The notes: generated from the letters alone by a model not told the origin. Positions 1 to 8,818 are shown, numbered from the stretch's first letter. The stretch: DNA of 64,000 nt from an uncultured Mycoplasmatota bacterium (GCA_900546715.1 UREA01000003.1:19016-83015); one strand, 5' to 3'. Made by a program: numbers and translations.

Positions 1-25
1 CCCTAAATATAAAGAATATTTAGAA

Positions 26-310
26 TTATTGGAAAAATACCGGAGCAGATTGTGATTCATATGTCACAGTCTTTTTTTCTTCTGGAGTAACTTCAATAGT
101 AGTCTTATTATTACTTGTACTATTACTTGTATTATTACTATTATTATTTACTTTTAATTCTTGTAATACACTCATTACTTTTCTAGCACTACCTATCATT
201 GGTTTTATTTCCCTATAAAGGGGAATAGCTTGATTAATTATACCAAGGCCTTTTGATATACCTCCAAGAACACTAGATAGAGTAATACCACTTCTTACAG
301 CTCCAAACAT
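26..310 (-). CDS. small YqfQ/VrrA-like protein
   Basis: A 94-residue protein whose N-terminal two thirds are hydrophobic and glycine-rich (GGISKGLGIINQ) followed by an amphipathic stretch ending in VMSVLQELK. This resembles the conserved core of the YqfQ (VrrA) proteins of spore formers, which have a GLLSKLFGG-like patch and a helical segment. The C-terminal 35 residues are low-complexity Asn/Ser/Thr. No catalytic motif is visible. A hairpin made of CTAAATAT and its complement lies just past the stop. The family call rests on resemblance only. Confidence 0.45.
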   Translation of the reverse strand: MFGAVRSGITLSSVLGGISKGLGIINQAIPLYREIKPMIGSARKVMSVLQELKVNNNSNNTSNSTSNNKTTIEVTPEEKKTVTYESQSAPVFFQ

Positions 311-353
311 AGATTATCACCTATAAAATTATATGCATAAAAAAAGAAATATG

Positions 354-587
354 TTATAAAATTCCTCCATATTTTCTTTCTATTCCTCTATATTGTTCTT
401 GTGTAATTTTACCAGATATTAATAAGTTTTTAGCCCAAGATTCTATTCCGTCATAACAAGAATAGTACCAAATAAAATCATTTTCCTTATCATATTTTTC
501 CAAATCTTTAATTTCTTCCTTCATACCCTTAGGCAATGATTCTTCATCAAACACAATAGAATCATCAATAAAATTTCGTTCACTCAT
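354..587 (-). CDS. hypothetical protein, 77 aa
   Basis: A short acidic soluble protein (MSERNFIDDS start, IERKYGGIL end) that I do not recognise. The start is the ATG at 587 because AAGGAG sits 9 bases before it; an in-frame GTG at 596 would leave no room for that site. There are no membrane segments and no cysteine pair. It lies between the YqfQ-like gene and a small HTH regulator on the same strand. Confidence 0.6.
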   Translation of the reverse strand: MSERNFIDDSIVFDEESLPKGMKEEIKDLEKYDKENDFIWYYSCYDGIESWAKNLLISGKITQEQYRGIERKYGGIL

Positions 588-640
588 TGTAATCACTCCT
601 TGCTAAAATTATAGCAAAAAAGTATTAAAAAAGAAATAAC

Positions 641-835
641 TTATGCTATTTCTTTAATTATTTTAACAACATCTTCGCAACTTATCTCAAGTATTTCAAT
701 AAGTAGTTTTAATGTCTTTAAACTAGGTCTACTTTCACCACTTTCAATTCTTTGTACTTGTCTAGGTGTAATATTTAAAAGTTCTGCTAGTTCTTCTTGA
801 GTAATATTCTTTTTTATCCTATATTCTTTTAGCAT
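641..835 (-). CDS. small XRE-family HTH transcriptional regulator
   Basis: A 64-residue protein that is almost entirely one helix-turn-helix domain of the Cro/C1 type: LKEYRIKKNITQEELAELL, then TPRQVQRIESGESRPSLKTL. It has the usual Q, R and I-E-S-G positions of the recognition helix. AGGTGATT precedes the ATG. It is divergent from fn3-A, and the 120 bases between them carry repeated ATGTCAT-type inverted motifs. It is therefore a good candidate to repress itself and fn3-A; that role is inference. Confidence 0.85.
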   Translation of the reverse strand: MLKEYRIKKNITQEELAELLNITPRQVQRIESGESRPSLKTLKLLIEILEISCEDVVKIIKEIA

Positions 836-849
836 TCTAAATCACCTAG

Positions 850-955
850 ACATATAATGTCATATATTAACTTAAACTTCCACGACATTTTGTGTCAATT
901 TTTTATTGACATCAAATGTCATATGAAATATAATTAGAATATAGACGCGGAATGT
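850..955. promoter_or_regulatory. divergent promoter with repeated ATGTCA operator-like motifs
   Basis: A full promoter faces fn3-A: TTGACA at 906-911, a 17-base spacer, TATAAT at 929-934. The spacer holds the dyad TGACAT-CAA-ATGTCA starting at 907. Related half-sites occur at about 856 (AATGTCATAT), 882 (CGACATTTTGTGTC) and 951 (AATGTCGTG). Several near-identical half-sites around a promoter beside an XRE gene are typical of an autoregulated operator region. The XRE-side promoter is less clear. Confidence 0.65.
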
Positions 956-968
956 CGTGAGGTGTGAT

Positions 969-2726
969 ATGAAGGAGAAAAAAATAATATTAATTGGAAT
1001 AAGTAGTGTATTTGTAATGGCTTTACTAATTACAACATTAACACTTACTTTAGGTGGTGATAATGATAATGTATTATTAAGCGATAATGCAAATGATAAA
1101 AATTTAATTAACAATTCATTTTTAACCTTAATGTTAGAACAAAGTGATGGAACATATAAAGAATCAACTTCTAATACATGGCCAAGTGGTAATTATGCTT
1201 TTAATGAAACATTAAGCAGGTGTGAAAATGGGGGAGAACTAAAGTGGGATAGAGAAAAAGGCATAGTAAATCTACTTAGTAATAAATCAGATGCTTGTTA
1301 TGTATATTTTGATTTATATAATGCAGTAGAAATTACTGATGTAAATACAACAAAAACAACAAATAGTGTTACTCTAACAGTAACAGTAGAAGCAGGAGAA
1401 AATCCAATAGCAACATATTATTTTAGTATGGATGGTGGTAATAGTTATCAAGAAAGTAATACCAACACTTATACATTTAGTAATCTTGATAATGGAACAA
1501 CATATACTTTTCAAGTGTATGTTGTAGATACAGAAGGTTATGAATCAAATGAAGAAGTAATAGAAGTAACTACAGATAACTATGTAAATCCTGTTGTTAA
1601 TAGTGTAACAGCAACAAGTGTAACAAATAATACAATAACAGTAAGTGTATCAGCAAGTGCGGGAACAAATGCAATAGGAACATATATGTATTCCATAAAT
1701 AATGGTTCATACACAAGTTCAAGTAGTAATACTCATACATTTAGTGGACTTTCTGCCGGAACAAGTTATACAATAAAGGTAAAAGTAAAAGATACAAACA
1801 ACATAGAATCAAGTGAATATACAATAATCACAAAAACAGAAGATACAGTATTATTAGCAGATTATATAAAGAGTAAATATACAAGCCAAAGCTCAAATGG
1901 ACTTTATTATCATACAAGTTCACTAGCAAATTCAGCAGGAGATAATAGCTATAGGTATGCCGGAGCAAATCCAAATAACTATGTGTGTTTTGGTTCAAGT
2001 GCAGCGACATGCCCAAGCAATAATCTGTACCGAATAATTGGTGTTTTTGGAGATGAAGTAAAATTAATCATGGCAGATTATCCAACAACGAGTCAAACAG
2101 GAACAATAGGAGCATATTTTGACACATATTCAAGGGTAGGATTGAGTTCTAGTAATTATAAAGGAAATCAAAGCTTATCATCAGTAGGAACATATTATTG
2201 GAATCGGAATCCAAGCGGAAGCAATACATGGAGTAGTAGCAGTTTGGTAACAACAAACTTAAATACAACATTTTTAAATAATATAAGTTCGATATGGAGA
2301 AACAAAATAGCTGACAAAACGTGGTTTGTAAATGGATATGGTACATATAATGCAACTCCAAAAGAATTTTATAATGCAGAAAGTAGTGGAACGACATGGA
2401 GTGGAAAGGTAGGATTAATATATGTAAGTGATTACGGATATGCAGCAAGTAATAGTTTATGGTCAACAATTATGGGTTCTTATTATAAATCGTCAATAAC
2501 AAGTAATAATTGGATGTATATGGGATTAGACGAATGGACAATTTCCCGGTGTTCTAGTAGTAATAGCTATGCATACCGAGTAAATAATTCTGGCAATGTA
2601 TACTACCATTACAGTGATTACTTGTATTACCGATATTATGCTATCCGTCCTTGTTTCTACCTCATCTCATCAACTCAATATGTCAGCGGATCAGGAACTC
2701 AATCTGACCCAATTCGCATAAATTAA
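969..2726 (+). CDS. fn3-A: membrane-anchored fibronectin type III surface protein with variable C-terminus
   Basis: A 585-residue exported protein. Residues 5-27 are a single hydrophobic anchor or uncleaved signal. Residues 45-115 form a domain with two cysteines (NLINNSFLTLMLEQSDGTY), shared with fn3-B. Residues 118-207 and 210-297 are fibronectin type III repeats. From about 300 a C-terminal domain follows with YRYAGA, CFGS, NLYRIIGVFG, VGLIYVSDYGYAAS and WTISR, and it ends in RPCFYL and SGSGTQSDPIR. This resembles the DUF6273-type C-lectin-like fold. Residues 528-559 between WTISR and RP are highly divergent from the paralogs and rich in Tyr/Asn/Ser. ATG 969 is preferred to GTG 957 because AGGTG precedes it. 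Likely an adhesin; the function is not proven. Confidence 0.8.
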   Translation: MKEKKIILIGISSVFVMALLITTLTLTLGGDNDNVLLSDNANDKNLINNSFLTLMLEQSDGTYKESTSNTWPSGNYAFNETLSRCENGGELKWDREKGIVNLLSNKSDACYVYFDLYNAVEITDVNTTKTTNSVTLTVTVEAGENPIATYYFSMDGGNSYQESNTNTYTFSNLDNGTTYTFQVYVVDTEGYESNEEVIEVTTDNYVNPVVNSVTATSVTNNTITVSVSASAGTNAIGTYMYSINNGSYTSSSSNTHTFSGLSAGTSYTIKVKVKDTNNIESSEYTIITKTEDTVLLADYIKSKYTSQSSNGLYYHTSSLANSAGDNSYRYAGANPNNYVCFGSSAATCPSNNLYRIIGVFGDEVKLIMADYPTTSQTGTIGAYFDTYSRVGLSSSNYKGNQSLSSVGTYYWNRNPSGSNTWSSSSLVTTNLNTTFLNNISSIWRNKIADKTWFVNGYGTYNATPKEFYNAESSGTTWSGKVGLIYVSDYGYAASNSLWSTIMGSYYKSSITSNNWMYMGLDEWTISRCSSSNSYAYRVNNSGNVYYHYSDYLYYRYYAIRPCFYLISSTQYVSGSGTQSDPIRIN

Positions 2727-2745
2727 TAAAATTTAACATAATTTA

Positions 2746-2776
2746 ACATAACTAATTGTAATTAGTTGTGTTTTTT
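2746..2776 (+). terminator. intrinsic terminator after fn3-A
   Basis: The stem ACATAACTAAT / ATTAGTTGTGT (with wobble pairs) has a four-base loop and is followed by six T. It separates fn3-A from the PilC-like gene. Confidence 0.75.
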
Positions 2777-2809
2777 GATATACTTAATTATAGTAAAGGA
2801 TAGGTTAAT

Positions 2810-4402
2810 ATGTTAGAGATAACTCAAGATGATAAAAAACTGAAACAAAAGAATCATACAAGTTTTACAGAAGTATTTAGAATGATTTATATAATTATAT
2901 ATAACATATTTTATTTTGCCATTTTAGGGGCTAAATTTGTTTTTGTAGATATATGGGTTACATTATTTACTGGAGCAAGTTATCAAGTAGATAGAACTTA
3001 TCAAAAAACTAAAAAACACTTTGAGTCAGAAGAAGAAAAAATATATGAAATGACTAAAAGCAAAGCTAAGAAACAAAAAATATATAAATATAATGCTAAA
3101 ACTCTAGCTAAACTTGAAGAACAAAAGAAACAATTACTTCTTGATTTACAAACTGCTGGAGCAACAAGAAGTAAAGTACCTCACATCTATCGTTATAAAG
3201 CGAAAGATAAGAATGGACGAATTATAACTGGTACAATGAATGGATATTCTAAACTAGATATTAATTCTTATTTACTTAATGAAGGCTATGATGTATACGA
3301 AATAAAAACAACACCATTTTATGATTTTATGTATCAAAAATCAGGATTTTTTGGAACTCCAAAAATGTCTACCAAAGATCTAATATTTTGGTTAACTCAA
3401 TTATCAACCTATATTAAAGCTGGTATAACATTAAGTGAAGCCGTAAAAATACTTACTAATCAAATGGGTAAAAACAAATCACGCAGAGATGCATTTAAAG
3501 CTATTTCATATGAACTTACTTTAGGAGAATCTTTTTCTAATGCCTTAGCTAAACAAGGTAACATGTTTCCAGCACTTTTAATTAATATGATTAAAGCTGC
3601 TGAAGCAAGTGGTACACTTATAGAAACATTAGATGATATGTCAAATTATTACTCAGAAATTTATGAAACTAGAAAACAAATGGTTAGTGCTATGACTTAT
3701 CCTGCAATAGTAATGGTTTTTTCAATTGCAGTTATTATATTCATATTAGTATATGTTGTACCACAATTTACACAAATTTATGCAGAAAATGATGCACCAA
3801 TTGCAGGTATTACCAAAATAGTTATAGATGCTAGTACCTTTATTAAAAATGAATGGTATATTATTTTAGCTATTGTTGTATTAGTAATTGTAACTATTGT
3901 TGTATTATATAAATATGTAAAAGCATTTAGGACCTATATGCAAGTCTTTTTAATGCATTTACCAGTTATTAAAGATGTTATCATTTATAATGAAATGACT
4001 ATATTTACGAAAACATTTGCATCCCTGCTTCGTAATAATGTCTTTATTACTGATAGTATGGATATTTTAAGTAAAATAACTAATAATGAAATATATAAAG
4101 CGATTCTTTATAAAACTATTAATAATATAGTTAAAGGTGAAAAAATATCAGAAGCTTTTAAAGATCACTGGGCAGTACCTGATGTTGCTTATTACATGAT
4201 AGTTACTGGTGAATCAACCGGAGATCTAGCAACAATGATGCAAAAGGTAAGTGAATATTATCAATTATTACACAAAAATATAATTAATAATTTAAAAGCA
4301 TTTATTGAACCCGTTATGATTGCCTTTTTAGCGGTAGTTGTTGGGTTAATTATAATTGCAGTAATTGTACCAATGTTTGGTATGTATGAACAAATTCAAT
4401 AG
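2810..4402 (+). CDS. type II secretion F / PilC-like inner membrane protein
   Basis: A 530-residue protein with two T2SSF domains. The first is at about residues 190-310 (TKDLIFWLTQLSTYIKAGI, GESFSNALAKQ, FPALLINMIKAAEASGTL). The second is at about 390-520 (NEMTIFTKTFASLLRNNV, WAVPDVAYYMIVTGESTGDL). Three membrane segments lie near 300, 355 and 505. Such proteins form the membrane platform of type IV pilus and competence pseudopilus machines. About 130 extra N-terminal residues (a membrane segment plus a charged coiled coil) exceed the usual family length. A prepilin peptidase gene follows after 12 bases, but no assembly ATPase or pilin gene is in the window. Confidence 0.88.
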   Translation: MLEITQDDKKLKQKNHTSFTEVFRMIYIIIYNIFYFAILGAKFVFVDIWVTLFTGASYQVDRTYQKTKKHFESEEEKIYEMTKSKAKKQKIYKYNAKTLAKLEEQKKQLLLDLQTAGATRSKVPHIYRYKAKDKNGRIITGTMNGYSKLDINSYLLNEGYDVYEIKTTPFYDFMYQKSGFFGTPKMSTKDLIFWLTQLSTYIKAGITLSEAVKILTNQMGKNKSRRDAFKAISYELTLGESFSNALAKQGNMFPALLINMIKAAEASGTLIETLDDMSNYYSEIYETRKQMVSAMTYPAIVMVFSIAVIIFILVYVVPQFTQIYAENDAPIAGITKIVIDASTFIKNEWYIILAIVVLVIVTIVVLYKYVKAFRTYMQVFLMHLPVIKDVIIYNEMTIFTKTFASLLRNNVFITDSMDILSKITNNEIYKAILYKTINNIVKGEKISEAFKDHWAVPDVAYYMIVTGESTGDLATMMQKVSEYYQLLHKNIINNLKAFIEPVMIAFLAVVVGLIIIAVIVPMFGMYEQIQ

Positions 4403-4414
4403 GGAGTTTTATTT

Positions 4415-5170
4415 ATGGCAGTATTAATGTTTATTTTAGGAAGCATAATGGGATCTTTTTACTATTGTATAGGTATAAGACTTCCCAAAGGAGAAAATGC
4501 TTTAACCTCTAGAAGTCATTGCGATAATTGTGGTTACACTTTAAAATGGTATAATTTAATACCTCTTTTTTCTTATACCTTCCAAAAAGGAAAATGTACT
4601 AAATGCCACAAAAAAATTTCTAGTGGTCACTTTTGGTGTGAACTAGCTACATCTCTTTTGTTTATGCTTACTAGTCTTTATTTTCCTATTGGTTACAATT
4701 TTTTTGTTGGTTTAATAATTAGTTCTTTATTAATAATTATATTTGTAAGTGATTTTAAATATATGATAATTTTAGATTCACCTTTAATTATATCTAGTAT
4801 TTTAATAATCATTTTAAAATTTATATATTATGATCCAATAGATGTATTAATTAGTTTAATTAGTGGTTTATGTCTATTTTTAGTCATGATTTTAATCTAC
4901 AAACTAGGAAACTTCGCTTTTAAAAAAGAATCTCTTGGTGGGGGAGATATCAAATTTTCTTTTTTAATGGGTTTAATACTAGATTTTAAAATTGGTTTAG
5001 TAGCTTTAGTATTATCAGTATTTTTAGCATTACCTTATGCTGTAGCCTCATTAGAGCTCAAAAAAAATAGTGAATTTCCCTATGGTCCATTTTTAGCTGG
5101 AGCCTTATTTATAGTATTCTTTCACTATGATAAATTTGTCTTATTAGTAGAGTTTTTATTTAATTTCTAA
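4415..5170 (+). CDS. prepilin peptidase (type IV leader peptidase, A24 family)
   Basis: A 251-residue polytopic membrane protein that cleaves, and usually N-methylates, type IV prepilins. The N-terminal part has the two zinc-type CxxC pairs (HCDNCG and KCTKCH). The catalytic aspartates are in SDFKYMIILD and in the GGGDIKF motif (GxGD signature). Hydrophobic segments fill the rest. It follows the PilC-like gene with a good ribosome site (AGGGAG). The substrates are unknown: the fn3 proteins next door do not show a recognisable prepilin leader. Confidence 0.9.
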   Translation: MAVLMFILGSIMGSFYYCIGIRLPKGENALTSRSHCDNCGYTLKWYNLIPLFSYTFQKGKCTKCHKKISSGHFWCELATSLLFMLTSLYFPIGYNFFVGLIISSLLIIIFVSDFKYMIILDSPLIISSILIIILKFIYYDPIDVLISLISGLCLFLVMILIYKLGNFAFKKESLGGGDIKFSFLMGLILDFKIGLVALVLSVFLALPYAVASLELKKNSEFPYGPFLAGALFIVFFHYDKFVLLVEFLFNF

Positions 5171-5259
5171 ATAATATAAACAAGTATTCCCGCAACAACA
5201 CTACCAACCATTAATAAAAGCATAATCCAAACAGCAATCTTTTGCACTTTTTTATTCAT
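5167..5259 (-). CDS. 30-residue single-pass membrane peptide (DUF4044-like)
   Basis: A very short gene: MNKKVQKIAVWIMLLLMVG, continuing as one membrane helix to the end. A strong AAAGGAG site precedes the ATG. Its shape (short basic N-terminus, VWIMLL helix, small residues) matches DUF4044 peptides of Bacillota. It overlaps the last four bases of the prepilin peptidase gene on the other strand. Identity with DUF4044 is by resemblance. Confidence 0.6.
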   Translation of the reverse strand: MNKKVQKIAVWIMLLLMVGSVVAGILVYII

Positions 5260-5338
5260 GTTTTTCTCCTTTCAAAATTAACTATTAATAATTTATCATA
5301 TTTTCACCATTTTTTCAATATAATTAAGTGGTGATAAT

Positions 5339-5917
5339 ATGTGGACAAGCTTAAATAAAAAAGTATTTCTTTTTATTAGTATTATCTTAATTATTGGACT
5401 AACCTCCGGCATATTATTTTTAGTTTTCTTAAATGAAGCTAGTAAAGAAATCATATTTTTAAATATTAATGATTATTTACAAAACTTAAATAATTTTACT
5501 TTTAATAATATTTTTATGGATATTATAATATTATCTAGTTTAATTATTTTATCAATATTTATTATAGGTATACCTATATCAGTATTTTTTATCTTTTTTA
5601 ATGGTTTTTCTTTAGGATTTGTCATTGCTAGTTTAAGTGCTATATTTGGTTTTAAAGGTTTTATTTATAGTTTAATATATTTAATATTAAATAAGTTAGT
5701 TTTTATATTTTTCTTATATTTTCTATGCTTAGCATTATATAAAATAGTTCTAATTATGTTTAAAAATTTCATTCATAAAGAAAAAATTAATCGTGATGAA
5801 ATAATTCATTTACTAAAAAAAATTGGTTTATGTTTACTTATTATATTAATTTATGATCTAATTTTATATTTCTTTGGTAGTAAAATCATTAGTTTATTTA
5901 ACTTTTTTATTTTCTAA
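5339..5917 (+). CDS. SpoIIM-like membrane protein (stage II sporulation M / DUF95 family)
   Basis: A 192-residue protein with five predicted membrane segments, the conserved FFNGFSLGF-like motif (here IFFNGFSLGFVIASL) and a long loop after the first helix. In Bacillus, SpoIIM works with SpoIID and SpoIIP in peptidoglycan remodelling during engulfment. The start is the ATG at 5339, eight bases after the expected transcription start (TATAAT at 5319-5324), with GTGAT as the only ribosome signal. The DUF95 family also has non-sporulation members, but the other sporulation genes here favour this role. Confidence 0.72.
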   Translation: MWTSLNKKVFLFISIILIIGLTSGILFLVFLNEASKEIIFLNINDYLQNLNNFTFNNIFMDIIILSSLIILSIFIIGIPISVFFIFFNGFSLGFVIASLSAIFGFKGFIYSLIYLILNKLVFIFFLYFLCLALYKIVLIMFKNFIHKEKINRDEIIHLLKKIGLCLLIILIYDLILYFFGSKIISLFNFFIF

Positions 5918-5963
5918 TCTTTATTTTTACTTCTATTTAAGGTATACTATAGTAGTGATGTTT

Positions 5964-7070
5964 ATGGAAAAAGTTATCGTTGGTGTAAGTGGGGGAGTAG
6001 ATTCAGCAGTTGCTTTAATCCTCCTAAAAAAAGAAGGTTATGACGTTGAAGGCTTATTCATGCGTAATTGGGATAGTACTATTAATAATGATTATTTAGG
6101 TAATCCCAACAATTTAAATGATATATGTCCTCAAGAAAAAGATTATAATGATGCCCTAGAATTGTGTAACTCTCTTGGTATAAAATTACATCGAGTTGAT
6201 TTTATTAAAGAATACTGGGACAATGTTTTCACTTACTTTTTAGAAGAACTAAAAAAGGGGAGAACACCAAACCCTGATATGCTATGTAATCGCTATATTA
6301 AATTTGATTTATTTGTGAAACATGCCAAGAAACTTGGAGCTGACTTTATTGCAACAGGACATTATGCCAGAATTAAGGACGGTAAATTACTTCGAGCAGT
6401 TGATTTAAATAAAGATCAAACTTATTTTCTAGCAGATGTTAAACCCGAAAATCTCCGTAATGTTTTATTTCCCATCGGCGATTACACTAAAGAGATGGTA
6501 AGAAAAATTGCTCTAGATTATAATTTAAATGTAGCTAAGAAAAAAGATTCTACTGGAATTTGTTTTATTGGTGAGAGAAATTTTCAAAAATTTACTCAAA
6601 ATTACTTAAAACCTAATCCTGGGGATATATTAGATGTAAAAACTAAAGAAGTAATCGGTAGACATAATGGGCTCATGAATTATACTATTGGTCAAAGAAG
6701 AAATGTTGGTATTAGTGGTTATCAAGATAGACACTATGTTTGTGGTAAGGATGTCGAAAAAAACATTTTATATGTCGCTTTTGGGGAAGATAATGAATAT
6801 TTAGAAAGTGATGCCTGTTTAATTGAAAATGTTAATTTTATCTCGGGACTACGCCCAACATTTTGTACCGCTAAATTTAGGTATCGAGATTTAGATCATC
6901 CAGTTGAACTTGAATACCTTGAAAATAATGAAATAATGGTCAAATATAGTGGTAAAGCATCTAGCGTTACCCCCGGACAAGCTTGTGTTTTATATCTTGG
7001 TGAAGAATGTTTAGGTTGTGGTTTTATCAAAAATGTTTATAAAAATAATGAGAAACTATGGTATTTGTAA
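5964..7070 (+). CDS. mnmA: tRNA-specific 2-thiouridylase MnmA
   Basis: Thiolates U34 of tRNAs for Lys, Glu and Gln. Residues 4-11 hold the PP-loop VGVSGGVD. The catalytic cysteines are in NPDMLCNRYIKF and DSTGICFIGER, and the tRNA-binding YTIGQRRNVGI motif follows. At 368 residues it is full length. The ATG at 5964 is chosen because the conserved MEKVIVGVSGG begins there and GTGAT lies four bases upstream. A TATACT box at 5943-5948 implies a leader of about nine bases. Confidence 0.96.
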   Translation: MEKVIVGVSGGVDSAVALILLKKEGYDVEGLFMRNWDSTINNDYLGNPNNLNDICPQEKDYNDALELCNSLGIKLHRVDFIKEYWDNVFTYFLEELKKGRTPNPDMLCNRYIKFDLFVKHAKKLGADFIATGHYARIKDGKLLRAVDLNKDQTYFLADVKPENLRNVLFPIGDYTKEMVRKIALDYNLNVAKKKDSTGICFIGERNFQKFTQNYLKPNPGDILDVKTKEVIGRHNGLMNYTIGQRRNVGISGYQDRHYVCGKDVEKNILYVAFGEDNEYLESDACLIENVNFISGLRPTFCTAKFRYRDLDHPVELEYLENNEIMVKYSGKASSVTPGQACVLYLGEECLGCGFIKNVYKNNEKLWYL

Positions 7071-7078
7071 AACTGGAC

Positions 7079-7107
7079 TTGATTTTAAGTGTAAAGTTAT
7101 GTATAAT
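7079..7107 (+). promoter_or_regulatory. sigma-A type promoter
   Basis: TTGATT (7079-7084), a 17-base spacer and TATAAT (7102-7107) lie before the HTH gene at 7141. Confidence 0.7.
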
Positions 7108-7140
7108 TGATGTATAAGTAAAGTAAAGGAAAGTGAAATT

Positions 7141-7911
7141 ATGAACAAATTAAATGAAATATTACAAGAATTAGGCTTATCAAAAGTAAAACTGGCTAAA
7201 TATTTAGGAGTATCAAGACAAATGGTTTATAACTATTTAGTCTTAGATAGTTTAGATAAATGGCCAAAAGAAAAGAAAGTTTTATTATTAGAATTACTAG
7301 ATATTAAAGATACTAGTGAAGAAACCCTAAATAATTTAGTAGTAGATACGGAATATTTAATGGGAGTTGAAAAAAGATTAAATTCTTCAATTAAATCTGG
7401 CAACCGTTTTGAAACAGGAATAGATTTTTCTAATCTAACCAAAGACAAGAAAACTCTACTTAATGATTTTATCTTCTTATTAAAGGAAAAATTAGAAGAT
7501 GGCGATGATTCAGATATGGCTGCAATTAAATATACTTATTATTTATTACAAGCTATGGATAATATCCCTGAAGCTAAATACTTTTTAGGTTATATGGCCA
7601 AATCAAACGGTTTTATTAAACCTGATGAAAATGCCTTTGATGCTGACAAACAATTTGTTTTTGAAGGAATTTTATATACAGCCCTAACTTTATATAATAA
7701 TGGTGGAGCTAGCAAAAGTAGACTTGCTGATAAACACCAAAAATTTATTGAAGAAATTGAACAAAAAAATGAAGATAAATTAAGTCGTACACAACAACTA
7801 AATACAGTTAAAGTTCAAGCTTTAAAAGAATTAGGTTATGACTCAATAGATTCTAGTAATGCAGCTGAATTTTTTGAAAAAATAGCAGAAATTGAAGCTA
7901 GAAAGTTATAA
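7141..7911 (+). CDS. HTH-domain protein, 256 aa
   Basis: Residues 1-50 contain an XRE-type helix-turn-helix (LSKVKLAKYLGVSRQMVYNYL). The remaining 200 residues are charged and helical, with no motif I know (KYTYYLLQAMDNIPEAKYFLG is one hydrophobic patch). There is no membrane segment. It is read with the anchored protein at 7919, whose ribosome site overlaps this stop codon. Probably a DNA-binding regulator with a helical effector or dimer domain. Confidence 0.7.
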   Translation: MNKLNEILQELGLSKVKLAKYLGVSRQMVYNYLVLDSLDKWPKEKKVLLLELLDIKDTSEETLNNLVVDTEYLMGVEKRLNSSIKSGNRFETGIDFSNLTKDKKTLLNDFIFLLKEKLEDGDDSDMAAIKYTYYLLQAMDNIPEAKYFLGYMAKSNGFIKPDENAFDADKQFVFEGILYTALTLYNNGGASKSRLADKHQKFIEEIEQKNEDKLSRTQQLNTVKVQALKELGYDSIDSSNAAEFFEKIAEIEARKL

Positions 7912-7918
7912 GGTGTAT

Positions 7919-8728
7919 ATGAAGAAGAAAAGTATTAAGAAAAAAGATTTAATTACTATAGGTATCATTATTATTGTATTACTTATCATATTACTAGCAA
8001 TATTTCTATTTAAAGGTCAAAAATTAGATACTAATCGTACATTAATTAATAATTTATATAATTATTTAGGAAGTAATGATTTAGAAATTTGTAATGGTCT
8101 CCAAGTTTATAGTGATAAGGAAGTAAATTACGATTCTCTAGATAATAAAACCCGTTTATGTACCGCATATAGATTATTAGATGATGAAAACATAAGCGTA
8201 AAAGAATATGAAGAAACAGAAGATGAAACTTGTAATATAAATGAAAATATCACTTATGCTACAGATAATTATGATAGTGATAAATGTAGTGTAGAACAAA
8301 TTAGTAAAGATGATTTAAACAATAAATACAAAGAAATATTTGGCAAAGATATAAGTGATGAAAGTGAATTTTCTGTTAATTATAACACAATTTGTTATAG
8401 TGATGAAGATAATTATTATTGTGGCCTTGCTGAGTCTTATACCAAAACTTTCGGAGCAGAACCACATACCTATCGAACAATTAAAGATGCGTATAAAAAA
8501 GGTGATGAAGTAATAATATATGACTATTTCTTAAAAATAGTTAATGGTGAATGTTACAATTCTTATGTTAATGGTACAACCAATAACAATTGTACTAATG
8601 AACTTCCTGAAGAGGAAGAAGATTATAATATTGATTATGATTTTTTAAAGAAATATGGCACACTTTATAAGCATACATTTAAACAATCTGGTGATACCTA
8701 TTATTGGGTATCTAGTATTCCTGAATAA
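7919..8728 (+). CDS. membrane-anchored protein of unknown function, 269 aa
   Basis: A basic N-terminus (MKKKSIKKKD) and one hydrophobic segment at about 12-36 are followed by an acidic extracytoplasmic domain with paired cysteines (LEICNG, RLCTAYR, ETCNINE, DKCSV, ICYSDEDNYYCG). The end is aromatic (TYYWVSSIPE). Layout and ending resemble the protein at 26483-27250 (HYNWIGTEIL), so both may belong to one family. The ATG at 7919 is preceded by AAGGTG overlapping the upstream stop, so the two genes are translationally linked. Confidence 0.65.
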   Translation: MKKKSIKKKDLITIGIIIIVLLIILLAIFLFKGQKLDTNRTLINNLYNYLGSNDLEICNGLQVYSDKEVNYDSLDNKTRLCTAYRLLDDENISVKEYEETEDETCNINENITYATDNYDSDKCSVEQISKDDLNNKYKEIFGKDISDESEFSVNYNTICYSDEDNYYCGLAESYTKTFGAEPHTYRTIKDAYKKGDEVIIYDYFLKIVNGECYNSYVNGTTNNNCTNELPEEEEDYNIDYDFLKKYGTLYKHTFKQSGDTYYWVSSIPE

Positions 8729-8755
8729 GTAAAGATAAAAATTCTTTACTTTTTT
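8728..8755 (+). terminator. intrinsic terminator
   Basis: AGTAAAGA / TCTTTACT stem with a seven-base loop and a run of T. Confidence 0.8.
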
Positions 8756-8818
8756 AATGATTTTTTTAAAATATAATGTTATAATAGAAATATAATTAAG
8801 ATATGGAGTGTATAGTTT

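Noticed and set aside
969..1060. fn3-A as a prepilin processed by the neighbouring peptidase
   Set aside because: No conserved Gly before the hydrophobic stretch and no Glu at position five as in type IV pilins.
1828..2469. Antisense open frames within the fn3 genes
   Set aside because: Low-complexity Tyr/Leu/His-rich shadows of repetitive Ser/Thr/Asn coding; no ribosome sites.
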